This document shows, piece after piece, positions 4,628 through 5,174 of a DNA stretch of 5,174 bases. The notes beneath the pieces were generated by a model, which saw only the letters and a program-made list of their open reading frames with translations, searched no databases and had not been told where the DNA came from. The position numbers were made by a program, and so were the translations under genes. Every line of letters starts with the position of its first letter. Position 1 is the stretch's first letter. This stretch comes from Chloroflexota bacterium (GTDB taxonomy: Bacteria; Chloroflexota; Limnocylindria; Limnocylindrales; CSP1-4), in the NCBI GenBank assembly GCA_025355255.1, contig JANYAA010000356.1, positions 1-5,174 on the forward strand. Direction: 5' to 3'.

Positions 4628-5174
4628 AGGGGGCGCGAAGAACCGCAGGTAGACGAGCGCAAGCGCCACGCCGATGGCCTCACCAGCCAGGACCATGGCC
4701 AGGGTCCCAAAGCGGCTGGTGCCCGGCAGCCGAACACCGGCCAACAGGTCATCCGGCAGCGCGCGCACGATGGCAAGACCCACATAGCCCGCCATCATCT
4801 TGTCGGCCACGTTGATGATCAGGTTGGAGGCAACCACGGCGGACGCCAGCCCCTGCCCGGCGATCTCGAGCGCCGCAGTCACGGCATCCGAGGCATGGCC
4901 CGTGGCGCCGCCGTACACGTACAGCACGATAGGCGCAGCCACCAGGGCCACCACGAGGGCGACCACGAGGGTGAGGACGAAGTAGGTGATCCCGTTGCGC
5001 CCCAGTCCGAACCGGCGGATGCCGAAGCCCCAAACCAGCGCGCCGGCGATGTTCGCCAAGGCGAACGGGATGTTGGACGGGCCGTTGAAGAGCGAGCCGC
5101 CCACATTGGACAGCGCACCCGCAGCCGCACCCCACCACGGGCCCAGGACGATGGACGCCACGCAGGTGCCGATC
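4619..5174 (-). CDS. ECF transporter S component, specificity unknown (N-terminus beyond window edge)
   Basis: The substrate-binding membrane subunit of the ECF importer; 184 C-terminal residues are visible and the start lies beyond the right edge. The GTG at 5161 is not taken as the start, because the frame stays open to the edge and IGTC before it continues the conserved IGTxxxxxxLGPWxGAxxGALSN segment of S components. Visible features include that segment, NIPFALANIAGALVWGFG, a hydrophobic span (ITYFVLTLVVALVVALVAAP), the loop YGGATGHASDAV, and SNLIINVADKMMAGYVGLAI, a C-terminal pattern common in S proteins. A further C-terminal span (about 156-178) ends at FAPPAG. The operon order S, A-A', T suggests a dedicated (group I-like) transporter. 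The substrate cannot be assigned; a vitamin, metal or nucleobase-like micronutrient is the general expectation. Confidence 0.88.
   Translation of the reverse strand, partial: IGTCVASIVLGPWWGAAAGALSNVGGSLFNGPSNIPFALANIAGALVWGFGIRRFGLGRNGITYFVLTLVVALVVALVAAPIVLYVYGGATGHASDAVTAALEIAGQGLASAVVASNLIINVADKMMAGYVGLAIVRALPDDLLAGVRLPGTSRFGTLAMVLAGEAIGVALALVYLRFFAPPAG

Noticed and set aside
3770..4652. Long plus-strand open frames (231 and 276 codons) across the ATPase gene
   Set aside because: They are antisense frames opened by high GC. Their translations are Arg/Pro/Ser-rich with no family features, while the minus strand encodes clear ABC motifs.
1..5174. CRISPR array, tRNA, insertion sequence or prophage segment
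   Set aside because: No regularly spaced repeats, tRNA-like cloverleaf, transposase motif or phage gene was seen on either strand.

Overview
The window is GC-rich (strong G/C at third codon positions), with GTG starts, a LAAGC-type lipobox and at least two promoter-like -10 boxes lying six bases before a start codon, as in leaderless transcripts. Together these point to a high-GC actinobacterium. The 69-residue protein at 1883-2092 looks like a small family I associate with Micrococcales-type actinobacteria, from memory only. No RNA gene, insertion sequence, phage gene or CRISPR array was seen.

Layout from left to right. Bases 1-332 (minus) hold the N-terminal 110 residues of a DHA2-type MFS exporter, cut by the window edge. 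Bases 333-515 hold its probable leaderless promoter, a candidate 44-residue plus-strand ORF, and an 8-bp inverted repeat that probably ends convergent transcripts. Bases 516-1796 (minus) encode a lipoprotein with a glycoside hydrolase family 18 (GH18) domain. Bases 1780-1899 (minus) may encode a 39-residue single-span membrane peptide. Bases 1883-2092 (plus) encode the 69-residue helical protein, with a strong ribosome binding site that favours a GTG start. Bases 2093-2315 hold a small inverted repeat, a TACAAT -10 box and a candidate leaderless 54-residue ORF.

The right half (2316-5174, minus) is one energy-coupling factor (ECF) transporter operon read S -> A-A' -> T. It has a substrate-binding S component (cut by the right edge), a single protein fusing both ECF ATPases, and the EcfT coupling protein, whose start overlaps the ATPase stop as ATGA. 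S binds the substrate, EcfT couples, and the fused ATPase powers uptake of a micronutrient that cannot be named from sequence.

The most notable observation is in the fused ATPase. NBD1 has lost the Walker A lysine, Q-loop glutamine and switch histidine, while NBD2 has lost its LSGGQ signature. In the head-to-tail ABC dimer these losses all fall in one composite ATP site and leave the other canonical. The protein is therefore predicted to have one active and one dead site, unlike the usual picture of two consensus sites in ECF transporters.
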